From Terriglobia bacterium (lineage in GTDB: Bacteria > Acidobacteriota > Terriglobia > Terriglobales > Acidobacteriaceae), in NCBI GenBank assembly GCA_020073105.1, contig JAIQFW010000044.1:1-61242 (forward strand): a DNA stretch of 61,242 nt. The letters run 5' to 3'. The position numbers and the translations under genes were made by a program. The notes under the pieces were generated by a model. It was not told the DNA's origin. It searched no databases and was given only the letters and a program-made list of their open reading frames with translations. Position 1 is the stretch's first letter. Each line of letters begins with the position of its first letter. Below are positions 6,475 through 16,055 of this stretch, one piece after another.

Positions 6475-9400
6475 CTACTGCGCTTTGGCGGCTTTACGGG
6501 CGACCAGGAGATAGCCCCTGCTCAACGCATCTTTCTGGAGTGTCGCCAGACGGGTGTGGCCTTCGACGCTATTACCCGACCTGATCTGAATCTCACTCCA
6601 TGCAAGTGTGCCGTCGTAGGCGAGACGAAAGAGCCCGATTCTGTTGGACTCCTTGATGGCTGAGTCAAGTGTGCGAAGAGCACTGTCGACATCGGAAGGT
6701 TTACCGCTGCCGGCTTGGACGCGAGCCGCTACGATCTGAAATTCGATGCGAACATCACGCTGTTGGGTGCGTTGTGTAATCGGGCTACCCCAGGAGATCG
6801 ATTTCTGGGCATCGGCTAACTTGCCTTGCGCCAGATATGCTCGCGCGAGAATTGCGTAGGCCCAAACCTGCTGGGACGTCATCTTCTCGGCTTGGAATTG
6901 TTCGAGAGCCTGGTGGGCGGGAGCGTCTGCGTCACCCGGGCGTCCGTCTTCAATGGAAAGTGCAGCAAGTTGAAGCAGGCTTTCTGCGGTAGCTTCCTTC
7001 TCGCCAAGTTCTTTGCGTGCGTTCAGTGCGGTTTCGTAGTACTGGCGGGCACCGCCGAGATCGGCTCGCTGGAGGTACAGGTCTCCCAGACCGGCCGACG
7101 CTATCGCCAGTTCGTGTTTCTCGCCCGCTTCTTTGCAGAGAGAAATACCTTCTTCGTAATTCTTCTGTGCGGCTGTGAATTCGCCGGAAGCAGTCAGAAC
7201 GCTGGCGAGGCCTATCAGTGGGTACGCCGACTTGCTCCTTTCGCCATTATCGCGAAAGGTGGTGAAGGATTCCTCATAGGCTCGTCTTGCTCCCGCTAAG
7301 TCGCCGACCGCCTTGCGGATGTCTCCAATATTATGGAGAGCGACGGCGGTTCCACTAGGCGCCTTGATCTCGCGCCAGATATCCAGGGCCTGCTCGAAAA
7401 CTTTTTGAGCTCCAGAAAGGTCGTCCCGGACGATCAAATCGGTGCCGATGTTATTAAGGGTCTCGCCCATGCCTATCTTGTTGCCCGTGTCGCGGTAGAT
7501 GGCGAGCGCCTGCTCGGAAATCTTGCGAGCTTCGGCAGTGTTGCCTTGGTCGCCAATCACACTCGCTATGTTGTCAATGGCGCCCGCAAGACCGCCCTGG
7601 TTGCCCATCGCCCGGTAGATTCGAGCGGCTTCCTGGTACATCTTCTGGGCGCCCGGAAGGTCTCCCTGGTCGTAGAGCGCATTGGCAATGCTGTTGATGG
7701 CGGCCGCCTCGGCAGCACGATCACCAGCTCCGGCTGAGATCTGGCGCGCCTGCTCACAAAAAGAAATGGCTTGCTTAGGATCGCCCAGATTGCGAGTGGC
7801 GCTGCATTGGGCCTGGCGAGCACGTGCAATCAGGAGGCGTGCGCCCTGCGCTTCTGCCTTGTCGGCAAGCTTGGCCGCAAGATCGGCCTGGCGCTTGTAG
7901 TCGGACAATGAACGCACGGCCGAAATTTCCTGTACATCGATGCGAAGATCATCGCCTCTGGGCGCAGGAAGTTTGCGCAAGGAAGTGACCGTAGCCAACG
8001 CCGCTTCGCCCTGACCGGCATTGACCTGAGCGCTGGCCAGCTTGAGACCGTAGTCGAGATTATCGGGAGAAGTCCCGTATAGCGCCTTGTAGGTATTGAC
8101 GGCTTTATCCCACTTGTGCGCAGCCTCGTAATACTGACCTTCCACCAGGGAGCGTTCCTCGCGGGGGAGATGGGTAGAAAGCTCGAAGGACCTGCGGGCA
8201 GCCTCGGCGGATTTCAGGTCATACCCGAGGGCGCTCCAGGCCGCCGCGAGACTGGCATAAGACATCGCGTGTTGCGGGTCAGCAGCAACGGCCTTCTGAA
8301 AGAGATCGCGTGCAGCCAGAGGATCGAAGCTGCGCAATTTTTCCAGGCCTTGCGCGTAGTAGCGCGAGGCTTCGAGATTGGCGGGGAGGGAGGCTTTGGC
8401 GGCGACCTCCTCGGATTCCGTCACCTGGGGAATGCCCAACTTTTGGCGCAATTGTACACCGGCATCCGTGACGAGTTGGTCAAGCTTGCCTTCCTGACCC
8501 CGCACCGTAAAACTGGCGATTAGGTTACCGGTTTGCGCGTCCTGAACTCGGAGATCGAGGCGAATACCTTCCGCGGAATCTTGGCTGAGGTCGAGATACG
8601 AGCCGAGCACAACAAAATCGGTACCAAGATTTCTTCGTAGACGGGTGAGCGTATCGGCAGCTAGCGTATCGGTCTCAGGGAGCGAAAGCTCAGCTTTCAC
8701 GCGGGACACGTTCTCACCCGAGATCGTAAGCAGTTTCTCTCCCGCTGCAATTTCTGTCGTAAGCATTTCTGAGAGCGCCGTGGAGAGCCATGCAGTATCG
8801 GAGCGTCCAGAGAGGTTCCTGAAACCCAGAACCGCAACTGAGCGGCGGGCAGTTGCAGGCGTAGTCGAGGCAGAACGGGGGCCGTGGCGCTTGACGAGCA
8901 CGTACCCGGTTACGAGCGCAGCCAGCACAATCAGCAGCAGTGCGCTCCCGATCAGCAGGGAGCGGGAAGACCAGGGGGGACGTGCGGCGGCAGGCCTCAC
9001 ACCCGATGTCAAGCGCTCGATATCAGCCTGCAACTCCTGGGCAGTTTGGTAGCGCCGGGCAGGATCTTTTTCGAGTGCTTTCAAGATGACTGTCTCGAGG
9101 CCGGGTGAGGTGCGCGGATTCACCTTGCTGGGTGGCTCTGGCGGTTTGTTGAGTATGGCGTCAATGAGCATCGGCCCGTTGGTATCGGGAAAAGGACGGT
9201 GCGCAGTGCACATTTCGTAGAGAACCGCCCCAGCGGCCCAGATGTCGGTGCGCGGGTCTGCAGGTTCGCCGCGTAATTGTTCCGGTGCCATGTAAGGCAG
9301 CGTTCCCGTGACTTGCTGAGATGCCGTGAGGCTGGTGAGGCTAATGGTGCTCGCCACGTCTGCGTCCGGGCGTGTGAACTGGGCGAGCCCAAAATCAAGA

Positions 9401-9870
9401 ATCTTTAGCCGGTTGTCGGTTGTGATGCGCAGGTTGGCCGGTTTCAGGTCGCGGTGGACGATCCCTTGCTGGTGCGCTGCCGCAAGGCCCTCTGCGACTT
9501 GCAGGCCTAATCGAATGACTTCAGTAGAGGGCAGCGGGCCGGAGGTGAGGCGGTCTGAAAGTGTTTGCCCGACGATGTACTCGGTGACCAAAAAATCAGT
9601 ACCATCTTTTGTTCCGAACTCATGGATGGTGGCGATGTTGGGATGGTTCAGACGGGCGAGAGAAACCGCTTCTTTGCGGAAACGTTTGCGGCTGGCTTTG
9701 TCAACCAGCATGCCAGCGGGAAGGACTTTGAGGGCGACGTCGCGCTCCAGTTGCTCATCGTGAGCGCGATAGACAACCCCCATTCCTCCGGCGCCGATCT
9801 TTTCCGCGATGCGATAATGACCCAGAGTCTGGCCGACAAGCACGTCCTCGCCGACCGCGTGGTCCGCCAT
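6475..9870 (-). CDS. Membrane Ser/Thr protein kinase with FlgO/TolB-like and TPR domains
   Basis: This 1131-residue protein has four parts. Residues 18-290 are a Hanks-type kinase: Gly loop IGAGGMGVVYR, Lys48, HRDLKPAN at 139-146, DFG at 159-161 and MAPEQ, so it should be active. A single membrane helix spans about 304-326. Residues ~344-500 form a FlgO/TolB-N-like domain (VAVLGFRNLSG, TDFVVLGSYL) often used to sense envelope state. From ~505 to the end are a dozen or more TPR units (ALYDQGDLPGAQKMYQEA-type) for protein contacts outside the membrane. Such kinases are numerous in Acidobacteriota; targets are unknown. It is monocistronic and converges on the sulfatase gene. Confidence 0.9.
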   Translation of the reverse strand: MADHAVGEDVLVGQTLGHYRIAEKIGAGGMGVVYRAHDEQLERDVALKVLPAGMLVDKASRKRFRKEAVSLARLNHPNIATIHEFGTKDGTDFLVTEYIVGQTLSDRLTSGPLPSTEVIRLGLQVAEGLAAAHQQGIVHRDLKPANLRITTDNRLKILDFGLAQFTRPDADVASTISLTSLTASQQVTGTLPYMAPEQLRGEPADPRTDIWAAGAVLYEMCTAHRPFPDTNGPMLIDAILNKPPEPPSKVNPRTSPGLETVILKALEKDPARRYQTAQELQADIERLTSGVRPAAARPPWSSRSLLIGSALLLIVLAALVTGYVLVKRHGPRSASTTPATARRSVAVLGFRNLSGRSDTAWLSTALSEMLTTEIAAGEKLLTISGENVSRVKAELSLPETDTLAADTLTRLRRNLGTDFVVLGSYLDLSQDSAEGIRLDLRVQDAQTGNLIASFTVRGQEGKLDQLVTDAGVQLRQKLGIPQVTESEEVAAKASLPANLEASRYYAQGLEKLRSFDPLAARDLFQKAVAADPQHAMSYASLAAAWSALGYDLKSAEAARRSFELSTHLPREERSLVEGQYYEAAHKWDKAVNTYKALYGTSPDNLDYGLKLASAQVNAGQGEAALATVTSLRKLPAPRGDDLRIDVQEISAVRSLSDYKRQADLAAKLADKAEAQGARLLIARARQAQCSATRNLGDPKQAISFCEQARQISAGAGDRAAEAAAINSIANALYDQGDLPGAQKMYQEAARIYRAMGNQGGLAGAIDNIASVIGDQGNTAEARKISEQALAIYRDTGNKIGMGETLNNIGTDLIVRDDLSGAQKVFEQALDIWREIKAPSGTAVALHNIGDIRKAVGDLAGARRAYEESFTTFRDNGERSKSAYPLIGLASVLTASGEFTAAQKNYEEGISLCKEAGEKHELAIASAGLGDLYLQRADLGGARQYYETALNARKELGEKEATAESLLQLAALSIEDGRPGDADAPAHQALEQFQAEKMTSQQVWAYAILARAYLAQGKLADAQKSISWGSPITQRTQQRDVRIEFQIVAARVQAGSGKPSDVDSALRTLDSAIKESNRIGLFRLAYDGTLAWSEIQIRSGNSVEGHTRLATLQKDALSRGYLLVARKAAKAQ

Positions 9871-10237
9871 GGGGAAGCCGCTCCGATCACCTACCCTCTA
9901 AGGCAAATCGTAGGCTCGACGAGCAAGGCAAGTCAAAGCTAACCGACAACAGCCAGCCTTCCCGAATGCCTGCGCTAGGCGCACCGAAATCGGGCTCCGG
10001 GAAAGTGGGTTCCGGTTCCGGATGGATGGTCGGCTAACCTTACCTTGGGATTACTTCGCGCTTGCCCGTGACACTTGAAACCCTTTATTCCACCGGATTG
10101 CACTGCCACCCTGTTTCTCAGAACTTCCTCAGGAACATTTCAGGACCGCCAAAGGACATTCGCGCCGGGCGCCGCTAACCTTGCAGCATCTCACGGGGAA
10201 CCTCGGCCAAACGCCAGGTCCAAAAAGGATGGTTGCT
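9871..10237. other. Divergent intergenic region, kinase / mddA
   Basis: These 367 bases separate two divergent genes and should hold both promoters. No clear -35/-10 pair, operator or riboswitch was recognised. Open stretches on the plus strand are not coding. Confidence 0.4.
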
Positions 10238-11017
10238 ATGGTAAAGCGTTTAGCGGTATTTGCGTACGGGCTGGTCAGTTACCTGGTGTTCTTTCTGACG
10301 TTTGTGTATGCCGTCGGGTTCATCGGCAATTTGTATGTTCCGAAGTCCATGGACTCCACAGCCCGCGTGTCGTTCTTGCCGGCTCTAGTCATTGATGCTC
10401 TGCTGCTGCTGATGTTCGCAGTGCAGCATAGCGTTATGGCACGGCCCGCATTCAAAGAGGTGCTGACCCGATTCATTCCGGCGGCTGCCGAACGCAGCAC
10501 GTACGTGCTGTGTTCCAGCCTGTTGCTGATCGCGCTGTTCGCCTTCTGGCAACCAATCGGCGGCGTTATTTGGAACGTCACTAATCCGATGGTTCGGAAC
10601 GCCATCAACGTAGTGTTCGGCTTAGGTTTCGCCCTAGTGTTCGTTGCCACGCTGTTGATTAACCACTTTGACCTGTTCGGGCTTCGGCAGGTGGCGTTGT
10701 ATCTTGCGCGCAAGCCATACACGTACCTCGAATTCCGAACGCCACTGTTCTACCGCTATGTACGTCATCCGTTATATGTTGGTTGGTTGATCGCTTTCTG
10801 GGCTACCCCAACGATGACCGGAGCGCACCTGCTGTTCGCGCTGCTTACGTCCGCGTATATCCTGACGGCGATCCGCTGGGAAGAGCGCGACCTGATCGTC
10901 GTTCACGGTTCGAAGTATCAGGATTATCAGAAGCGCGTGCCCAAACTGATCCCGTCGTTGGCGACGTACCGCAACCCTGAGGAACTGATCGCCCAGAACC
11001 AACACTCGGCTGCGTGA
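10238..11017 (+). CDS. mddA: Methanethiol S-methyltransferase
   Basis: The 259-residue integral membrane protein begins MVKRLAVFAYGLVSY and has about six hydrophobic helices, with the NnrU/isoprenylcysteine-methyltransferase-like C-terminal block YRYVRHPLYVGWLIAFW and RWEERDLIVVHGSKYQDY that binds S-adenosylmethionine. MddA enzymes methylate methanethiol to dimethylsulfide and are common in aerobic soil bacteria. The start at 10238 is chosen because AAGGA lies eight bases upstream; an ATG at 10229 lies on that site. It is transcribed alone and ends at a hairpin terminator. Family assignment is by overall sequence pattern. Confidence 0.85.
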   Translation: MVKRLAVFAYGLVSYLVFFLTFVYAVGFIGNLYVPKSMDSTARVSFLPALVIDALLLLMFAVQHSVMARPAFKEVLTRFIPAAAERSTYVLCSSLLLIALFAFWQPIGGVIWNVTNPMVRNAINVVFGLGFALVFVATLLINHFDLFGLRQVALYLARKPYTYLEFRTPLFYRYVRHPLYVGWLIAFWATPTMTGAHLLFALLTSAYILTAIRWEERDLIVVHGSKYQDYQKRVPKLIPSLATYRNPEELIAQNQHSAA

Positions 11018-11030
11018 TCTTAAGAGAACA

Positions 11031-11057
11031 AAAAAGGGCTCCAGGCCGCCCTCTTTT
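11031..11057. terminator. Bidirectional Rho-independent terminator
   Basis: The stem agggc / gccct (11035-11039 with 11048-11052) is flanked by aaaaaa on the left and ctttt on the right, so it ends transcription from both sides. It sits between the convergent mddA and winged-helix/hydrolase genes. Confidence 0.7.
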
Positions 11058-11080
11058 CCCTCCGAACAATGCGGCACCCA

Positions 11081-12316
11081 TCAGGAGGCCGCGATTTCGG
11101 CTGTTTGTGCGGCAGCTTCCTCGCGCCAGCCCATGAACGCAGAGAACTCTTGCAGCAGGATCTTCCAGGCCGGTTCCTCAGCAAGAAGCAGGTGGTTGGC
11201 GCTGGGTAGAGAAGCGTAGCGGGCGTTGGGGATTTCGGCGGCCAACTGGCGGCCGTGCTCGGGCGAGACCACCTGGTCGCGATCGCAATGCACGACCAGC
11301 GTCGGGACTTGCACCTGTCGCAAGAACCTACGTACGTCGATGGTCAAATCGACCTCGATAAGTCTTGCGGCATTTTCAGCCGAGGTTGACACCCGCTGCA
11401 GATCGTCGAACCACGTCTCGTGGACAGGCGTGGCGTTGGGTATGAAACGGTTGGTGAACATTCTGCAGAATGCGGGATGGTGAAGTCCCCAGCCGAGCCG
11501 TGTCAGGCTGATCAATGCACGCCGAGCCTCGATCTCTTCCGGGCTGCCGTAATGGTAGAGTCCGACGGGAAATGCGCCATAGAGCACCAGTTTGCTCACC
11601 CGCTCGGGATGCCTCACCGCATAAGCTATGGCGATAGCGCCGCCCCTCGAAATCCCGAGCAGAGAAAAGCGATCGAGTCCCGCCGCATCCACCACCGTTT
11701 CCAGATCGTGCACCCAGGTGTCAAAACTCACGTCAGGAACATCGCGCTGCGACATGCCGTTACCACGCTCGTCGTACCGGATCAACCGGTGGTGTTTGCT
11801 GAGTTCTGTCCACCAGTGCTGCCAAATAGGGCTTCCCCACTCGAAATCCAAATGTGTCAGCCAGTTCGACGCCTTCACCAACGGCGGTCCGTCACCGATG
11901 CTGGCCCAGGCAAGACGCACGCCATCCTCCGTGACTGAAAACCTTATGTCCTGGCGGGGCAGTGGAGTGATGGGCTGCCCCCCTACTGCCACAGCTTGTG
12001 AGGCCGCTGAACCCACGACGTTTCTCACTGGCGCAACGAATCGATAACCATGCCGTGGCACCGTTTCGATGTATTTCGCCGGGTGAAGCAGTTTGCGTAA
12101 CTGCGAAATGCAGTAATCCAGATTATTTTCTTCGACGACGGAATCCGGCCATACGGACTCCATGAATGCGTCTTTGCGCACGAGCTTGCCGGCATTCTCC
12201 ACCAGCACGCAAAGCGTATCGAACAGTTTGCCCCGAAGGCGAATCTCCCCATTGTCTCGAAGGAGCTTTCGCTCGTCCACATCAAGAACGTAGTTTCCAA
12301 AGAGGTATTTGGACAT
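11081..12316 (-). CDS. Winged-helix DNA-binding domain fused to alpha/beta hydrolase
   Basis: The 411-residue product starts MSKYLFGNYVLDVDERKL. Residues 1-96 are an OmpR/CadC-type winged helix ending in the usual ETVPRHGYRFVAPV. After a linker, residues ~120-400 form an alpha/beta hydrolase: nucleophile elbow GISRGG, a DRDQVVSPEHG acid-loop region and the terminal His in ANHLLL. No membrane helix separates them, so it is probably a cytoplasmic regulator whose hydrolase-like domain senses or degrades a small molecule. The start at 12316 is preferred because family members begin here, although its ribosome-binding site is weak; 12364 is the alternative. Confidence 0.82.
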   Translation of the reverse strand: MSKYLFGNYVLDVDERKLLRDNGEIRLRGKLFDTLCVLVENAGKLVRKDAFMESVWPDSVVEENNLDYCISQLRKLLHPAKYIETVPRHGYRFVAPVRNVVGSAASQAVAVGGQPITPLPRQDIRFSVTEDGVRLAWASIGDGPPLVKASNWLTHLDFEWGSPIWQHWWTELSKHHRLIRYDERGNGMSQRDVPDVSFDTWVHDLETVVDAAGLDRFSLLGISRGGAIAIAYAVRHPERVSKLVLYGAFPVGLYHYGSPEEIEARRALISLTRLGWGLHHPAFCRMFTNRFIPNATPVHETWFDDLQRVSTSAENAARLIEVDLTIDVRRFLRQVQVPTLVVHCDRDQVVSPEHGRQLAAEIPNARYASLPSANHLLLAEEPAWKILLQEFSAFMGWREEAAAQTAEIAAS

Positions 12317-12895
12317 TGTCAAACGGCGACCGGCTCGGGGCACAGGAAAGCCGGACGTCCCCACATGCTCGCTATTCTACCAGCGGATACGTATACCAGT
12401 CTTTCTCATCACGCGAACATCGAATGAGCTGCAAGTTGGATTGGGTTGCGGCTGTTGTCCGCAAAAATCCCGTGCCCCATCGCGCATTGAACGGATGGTC
12501 GGCAAACCGGAAGCTATCCGGCTTCCATGGCGGGATTAGTCCTGTGAAGTCGGCTTGTAGTACGTGACATTTCGGACTTGAATTCTCAACTGCCAGGCTC
12601 CGCGGCACTAGTGACCAAGCGCAGTCTCACTCACGACGCAGCATAGTGGCCAGGGGAAGGGGGCTAAAATCTCTAAGAGAATTCGTCACCGAGCCCGGCT
12701 CTTGAAGAATCCTGACAAACGTTCTATTTCTGAACTCCGCAAGAACGGGGCGTTCTCCGAGAATTCACACCCGGAGTCCTTTCGATTGATCCACGAGCCA
12801 TCGCGATCTGGCTGCGCGCCAATAGTGCAGACCGTCGCGCATCCGGCATCGGAGTGCAACTCTCTATGGAGCAGTGGTTGCCTTCAACTCGTCAC
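12317..12895. other. Intergenic region without recognisable gene
   Basis: Some 580 bases lie between the start of the winged-helix/hydrolase gene and the end of mscL. Open stretches here lack ribosome-binding sites and protein-like composition. No RNA gene or repeat was recognised. Confidence 0.4.
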
Positions 12896-13318
12896 CTAGG
12901 CGACACGCGCCATCGGATTGGTCATCTCGCTTGTGCAAAATGCGCAACGATGCGCATCGATGGGTATCTCGCTCAGGCATTCCGGACACTTGCGTGTTGT
13001 CGGATCTGCCGGAACAGGTTCCTTGCGCGTACGGGCAATCAATGCATTTATGGGCAGCACGACAAAGAAATAGACGGCGGCCGCAATGATCAAGAACGAC
13101 AGCAAAGCGTTGGTAAATTCGCCGTACAGGAACTTGCTGCCATTGAGCGTGAAACTAAAACTCGAGAAATCTGGTTGTTTCACCAGAGCAGCAATCAACG
13201 GTGTAAGCAGGTCCTTCACCAGCGCCGTAACTACGGCACCGAATGCAGCGCCGATGACAACGCCCACTGCCAGGTCTACGACGTTACCTCTAAGCAGAAA
13301 CTGCTTGAACCCTTTCAT
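12896..13318 (-). CDS. mscL: Large-conductance mechanosensitive channel MscL
   Basis: The 140-residue protein opens MKGFKQFLLRGNVVDLAVGV, the amphipathic helix and pore-lining first membrane helix of MscL, with the glycine/alanine-rich gate GAAFGAVV; the second helix is LLSFLIIAAAVYFFVVL. It releases solutes during hypo-osmotic shock. The start at 13318 has a clear AAGGAGA site. Unlike most MscL proteins, the C-terminus carries two CxxC pairs (CPECLSEIP and CAFCTSEM) that would form a small zinc ribbon, a variation known from some soil bacteria. It lies downstream of the OmpA-like gene on the same strand, separated by a hairpin. Confidence 0.93.
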   Translation of the reverse strand: MKGFKQFLLRGNVVDLAVGVVIGAAFGAVVTALVKDLLTPLIAALVKQPDFSSFSFTLNGSKFLYGEFTNALLSFLIIAAAVYFFVVLPINALIARTRKEPVPADPTTRKCPECLSEIPIDAHRCAFCTSEMTNPMARVA

Positions 13319-13418
13319 CGGTGTCTCCTTGCTGGAAATTCGTACCCAGAGCGCCGTCCCAGCCGCGTCACGTCCCGGCACGATTTTCCGACTCTGGGGC
13401 CGCCCGCATGAAGCCGTT

Positions 13419-13449
13419 GCCCTTTCCCCGTTCCGACGGTGGAAAGGGC
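13419..13449 (-). terminator. Hairpin downstream of OmpA-like gene
   Basis: A 9-bp perfect stem gccctttcc / ggaaagggc (13419-13427 with 13441-13449) lies just past the OmpA-like gene's stop. There is no T-run, so it may be a weak terminator or an mRNA-stabilising stem before mscL. Confidence 0.5.
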
Positions 13450-13455
13450 GATCGA

Positions 13456-15204
13456 CTAGTTCTTAATCTTCTCTTCTTGCGCGGCCAGTTCTACCGTGCC
13501 TTCGTTTGTCGGGCCGTTTCTGTCAACCAGCCTGGCGAAGTCTTTCGTGTTGAACGGATACACGTGGGCTGACTCTTGTCCCGTCGTACTCAAGGTGAAG
13601 TCCACGCGTCGGTTGTAAGCGAGGACAGTGGTCTGCGACTTCTGAAGGGCCTTCTCCCGGTCTTCAGCGGTTAAGTTGGAGTCCTGCTCCACCAGTTGTT
13701 TGACCTGATCGGCGCTCAGATTGTGTGCTTTGCCGTATGCACGAGTCTCAATGTTGGCTTCGGGTACTCCCTGTTCGACAAGGAAGCGCTTGGCTAGCAC
13801 AGCTCGCCTTTCGGAAAGAGCTTGGTTGTATCCTTCCGGTCCACGCTGATCGGCGTGGCCAGAAAGGACCAGGCGGGCATCGGACTGGGTCGCAAGATAA
13901 CCTTTGAAGCCATCTGCCACCGACTTGAGGGTGTCCTGTTCGCTCGGGAGCAAGGCAGCGTTCGTTTTGATCGTTCTCGGCCGGTCGGTCGGAAAGTAAA
14001 TGCTGCGCATCGAGAGTTTCATTTCTGGTTGCTCAATCGAGCCAACGATGTGCAGGGTGGCTGTCCGCGTTTCCGTCACACCACAACCATTGCTCGCAGT
14101 AAGCGTGTAGTTGACGGTCTCATCCACCGGTCCAAAGTCGGTCTTGTGGGGAGTGACCTGCAGGGTGCGACTGCCGCTGGTATTGACAGAGCCCAGCGGA
14201 TCGATCGATACCGCGGAGGCATTGGTGGCTGTCCAGTTCAGTGTAGTGTTACTATCCCCGACAACTTTGTCCCCCACCCGCTTGTAACGGATCTCCGCCG
14301 GTGAGAGCCCCAGACTTGCCTGGATGGAGTTGTTCGCACTGACGGTCGCGCTAGAAGTCGCAGTGCCTCCAGGACCTGAAGCTGTCAGTTCATAGGTAAC
14401 GGTTTGTTTGGGTTGAATTGCTTGTTCCCCCGTGGTCGCAACCGGCCCAATCGGGGTGATCTCAACGCGGGGGGCATCGGACGTAGACCACTTGAGTTGC
14501 GAGGCATCGCCGCAGTTAACTTGCGCTGTGTTTGCAGACAACTGCGCGGTAGGTTTGGCTACAGCGACGGTTGCACTGGCCATGCCTACGGTGAAGCGTG
14601 GTATAGCGCTAAGCTTTTCTCCACGAGGCCAGGGTACAGTCTTTCGAACACCTTTGGGGATATCCACGACCACACGCTGGTTCGCAGGAACGTCGACTGG
14701 CCCGGCCCAAATCTCCTTGTCCGTTCCCAGTACCGTCACCTGGTGTGTTCCCGGCGGAACAACAAGCTCTTGCTTCCACCACCAGTTGTGGTTGAACTCG
14801 TCGCCGTGGCCAACGAAGTAGTCAGGAGTTTTCCCGTTGAGCAGCACAGCGTCCCGTGCAGCCCCTTCAATCGTCATCGCGCCGAATGGTCCAGAGACGG
14901 TTCCGGCGACTGGTTCCAAGGTGACTTCGAGGTTGGCAGTTTCTCCAGCGGTAATTGTGACGGTACGACTCGTCGGGTTATAGCCATAGTTGACCAGATC
15001 AATCTTGTGGTTGCCGGCGCTGAGGCTAAGGGAGTGGTGGTGGCTCGCCTCGCCGAGAGCACGCCCGTCCACGAAGACATACGTCTGCTTGGGGGTGACA
15101 TGAATAGTAAGCTTGCCGTCCTGTGCGCAGACTGAAATTCCAGCCGCTAACACGAGTAGGACAACACATGCAATCAGGCGGAATGCCTGGCTTTCAGATT
15201 TCAT
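13456..15204 (-). CDS. PEGA and OmpA-domain outer-envelope protein
   Basis: The 582-residue product starts at 15204 behind AAGGAG and has a Sec signal peptide ending CAQ. Residues ~27-100 are a PEGA domain (VFVDGRALGEA, then LVNYGYNPTSR). A mixed beta region follows with two immunoglobulin-like repeats (INPKQTVTYELTASG-type and NYTLTASNGCG). Residues ~430-565 are an OmpA C-terminal domain (LVLSGHADQRG, LSERRAVLAKRFLVEQGV, YNRRVDFTL) that binds peptidoglycan. It probably tethers the outer membrane or a surface layer to the wall. A decayed copy of its final segment lies at 16056. It is on the same strand as mscL and about 140 bases upstream. Confidence 0.88.
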   Translation of the reverse strand: MKSESQAFRLIACVVLLVLAAGISVCAQDGKLTIHVTPKQTYVFVDGRALGEASHHHSLSLSAGNHKIDLVNYGYNPTSRTVTITAGETANLEVTLEPVAGTVSGPFGAMTIEGAARDAVLLNGKTPDYFVGHGDEFNHNWWWKQELVVPPGTHQVTVLGTDKEIWAGPVDVPANQRVVVDIPKGVRKTVPWPRGEKLSAIPRFTVGMASATVAVAKPTAQLSANTAQVNCGDASQLKWSTSDAPRVEITPIGPVATTGEQAIQPKQTVTYELTASGPGGTATSSATVSANNSIQASLGLSPAEIRYKRVGDKVVGDSNTTLNWTATNASAVSIDPLGSVNTSGSRTLQVTPHKTDFGPVDETVNYTLTASNGCGVTETRTATLHIVGSIEQPEMKLSMRSIYFPTDRPRTIKTNAALLPSEQDTLKSVADGFKGYLATQSDARLVLSGHADQRGPEGYNQALSERRAVLAKRFLVEQGVPEANIETRAYGKAHNLSADQVKQLVEQDSNLTAEDREKALQKSQTTVLAYNRRVDFTLSTTGQESAHVYPFNTKDFARLVDRNGPTNEGTVELAAQEEKIKN

Positions 15205-16055
15205 CGTGATCTCCTTGTCTCGGATAATGAGCCAGGACCTCATCGGGCAACTGAAGGGACCCTGGTCTCAGCTCGCTTTGGAAAGCACCACTACCGTGGG
15301 CATTGGCGAATCCCTGCTTGACGGTACGTTGCTTTCAGCTGTGTCCCTTAACCATTCAGACCAATGCTTGCCAATGGAGGCAATTTCCACTGCCGTCGAA
15401 GTGTTCCGCCGCACATTTCGCTCGGGAGAGTGCGCTCTTCGACGGCGGGATGCCATTCCAGTGCATCCACTTAAACCTGAGAGGACATTGGACGAGTGTG
15501 GCCTGCAGCTGAACAAGAGACCCAAGAAACTCAGCTGCAGTCGGCCGGCCCCCACGAACGGTTGTGGGCTTCCAAGAGCAGACGGACACGACTTGTACCC
15601 TCTTTTAGAAGGGTCCGCTTATTTAGTTGCCGGCTCAGTGAGTTCCATCACCCTTGTTGGTGATCGGAGAATGGCGCCTCTCAACTGTGGCGCCTGCCGT
15701 TTCAACTTGCAGGTCAGGAGAGTGTCCGGGCTGTAGCCAAACTATAGTAGTTCTATGAGACTCGGGCATCTACAATCAACACCGAAAGAACCGATGGCGG
15801 GTTAAGTGGCTGGAAAATCAACCTGTTTCCTTTTGCACACACCGCAGATAGCAGCGATGCCTGCTCGTGGTGCTCATCCGCGTAACAGCTGTCCGGACGG
15901 GCTCGCAGTCTCCATTCCATCACACTGAACCGTGATGCCCGTCATCGCAGAGATTAGCCAAAACAGTAGACTTGGTAGGTAATTGTCGCCTCTCCGAAGA
16001 GCTGTTCCCACCACGGGACACAACACCCCCTGAGGCACGGGCCGAATATTCCAGG
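15205..16055. other. Long intergenic region without recognisable gene
   Basis: About 850 bases between divergent envelope genes. Apparent open frames lack start signals. The only gene-derived sequence seen is the OmpA-like tail that begins at 16056. The stretch may be the eroded body of that duplicate, but no other similarity was visible. Confidence 0.4.

Noticed and set aside
12854-13411. 185-codon plus-strand frame across mscL
   Set aside because: It is the antisense shadow of mscL, which has a strong start and complete family motifs.
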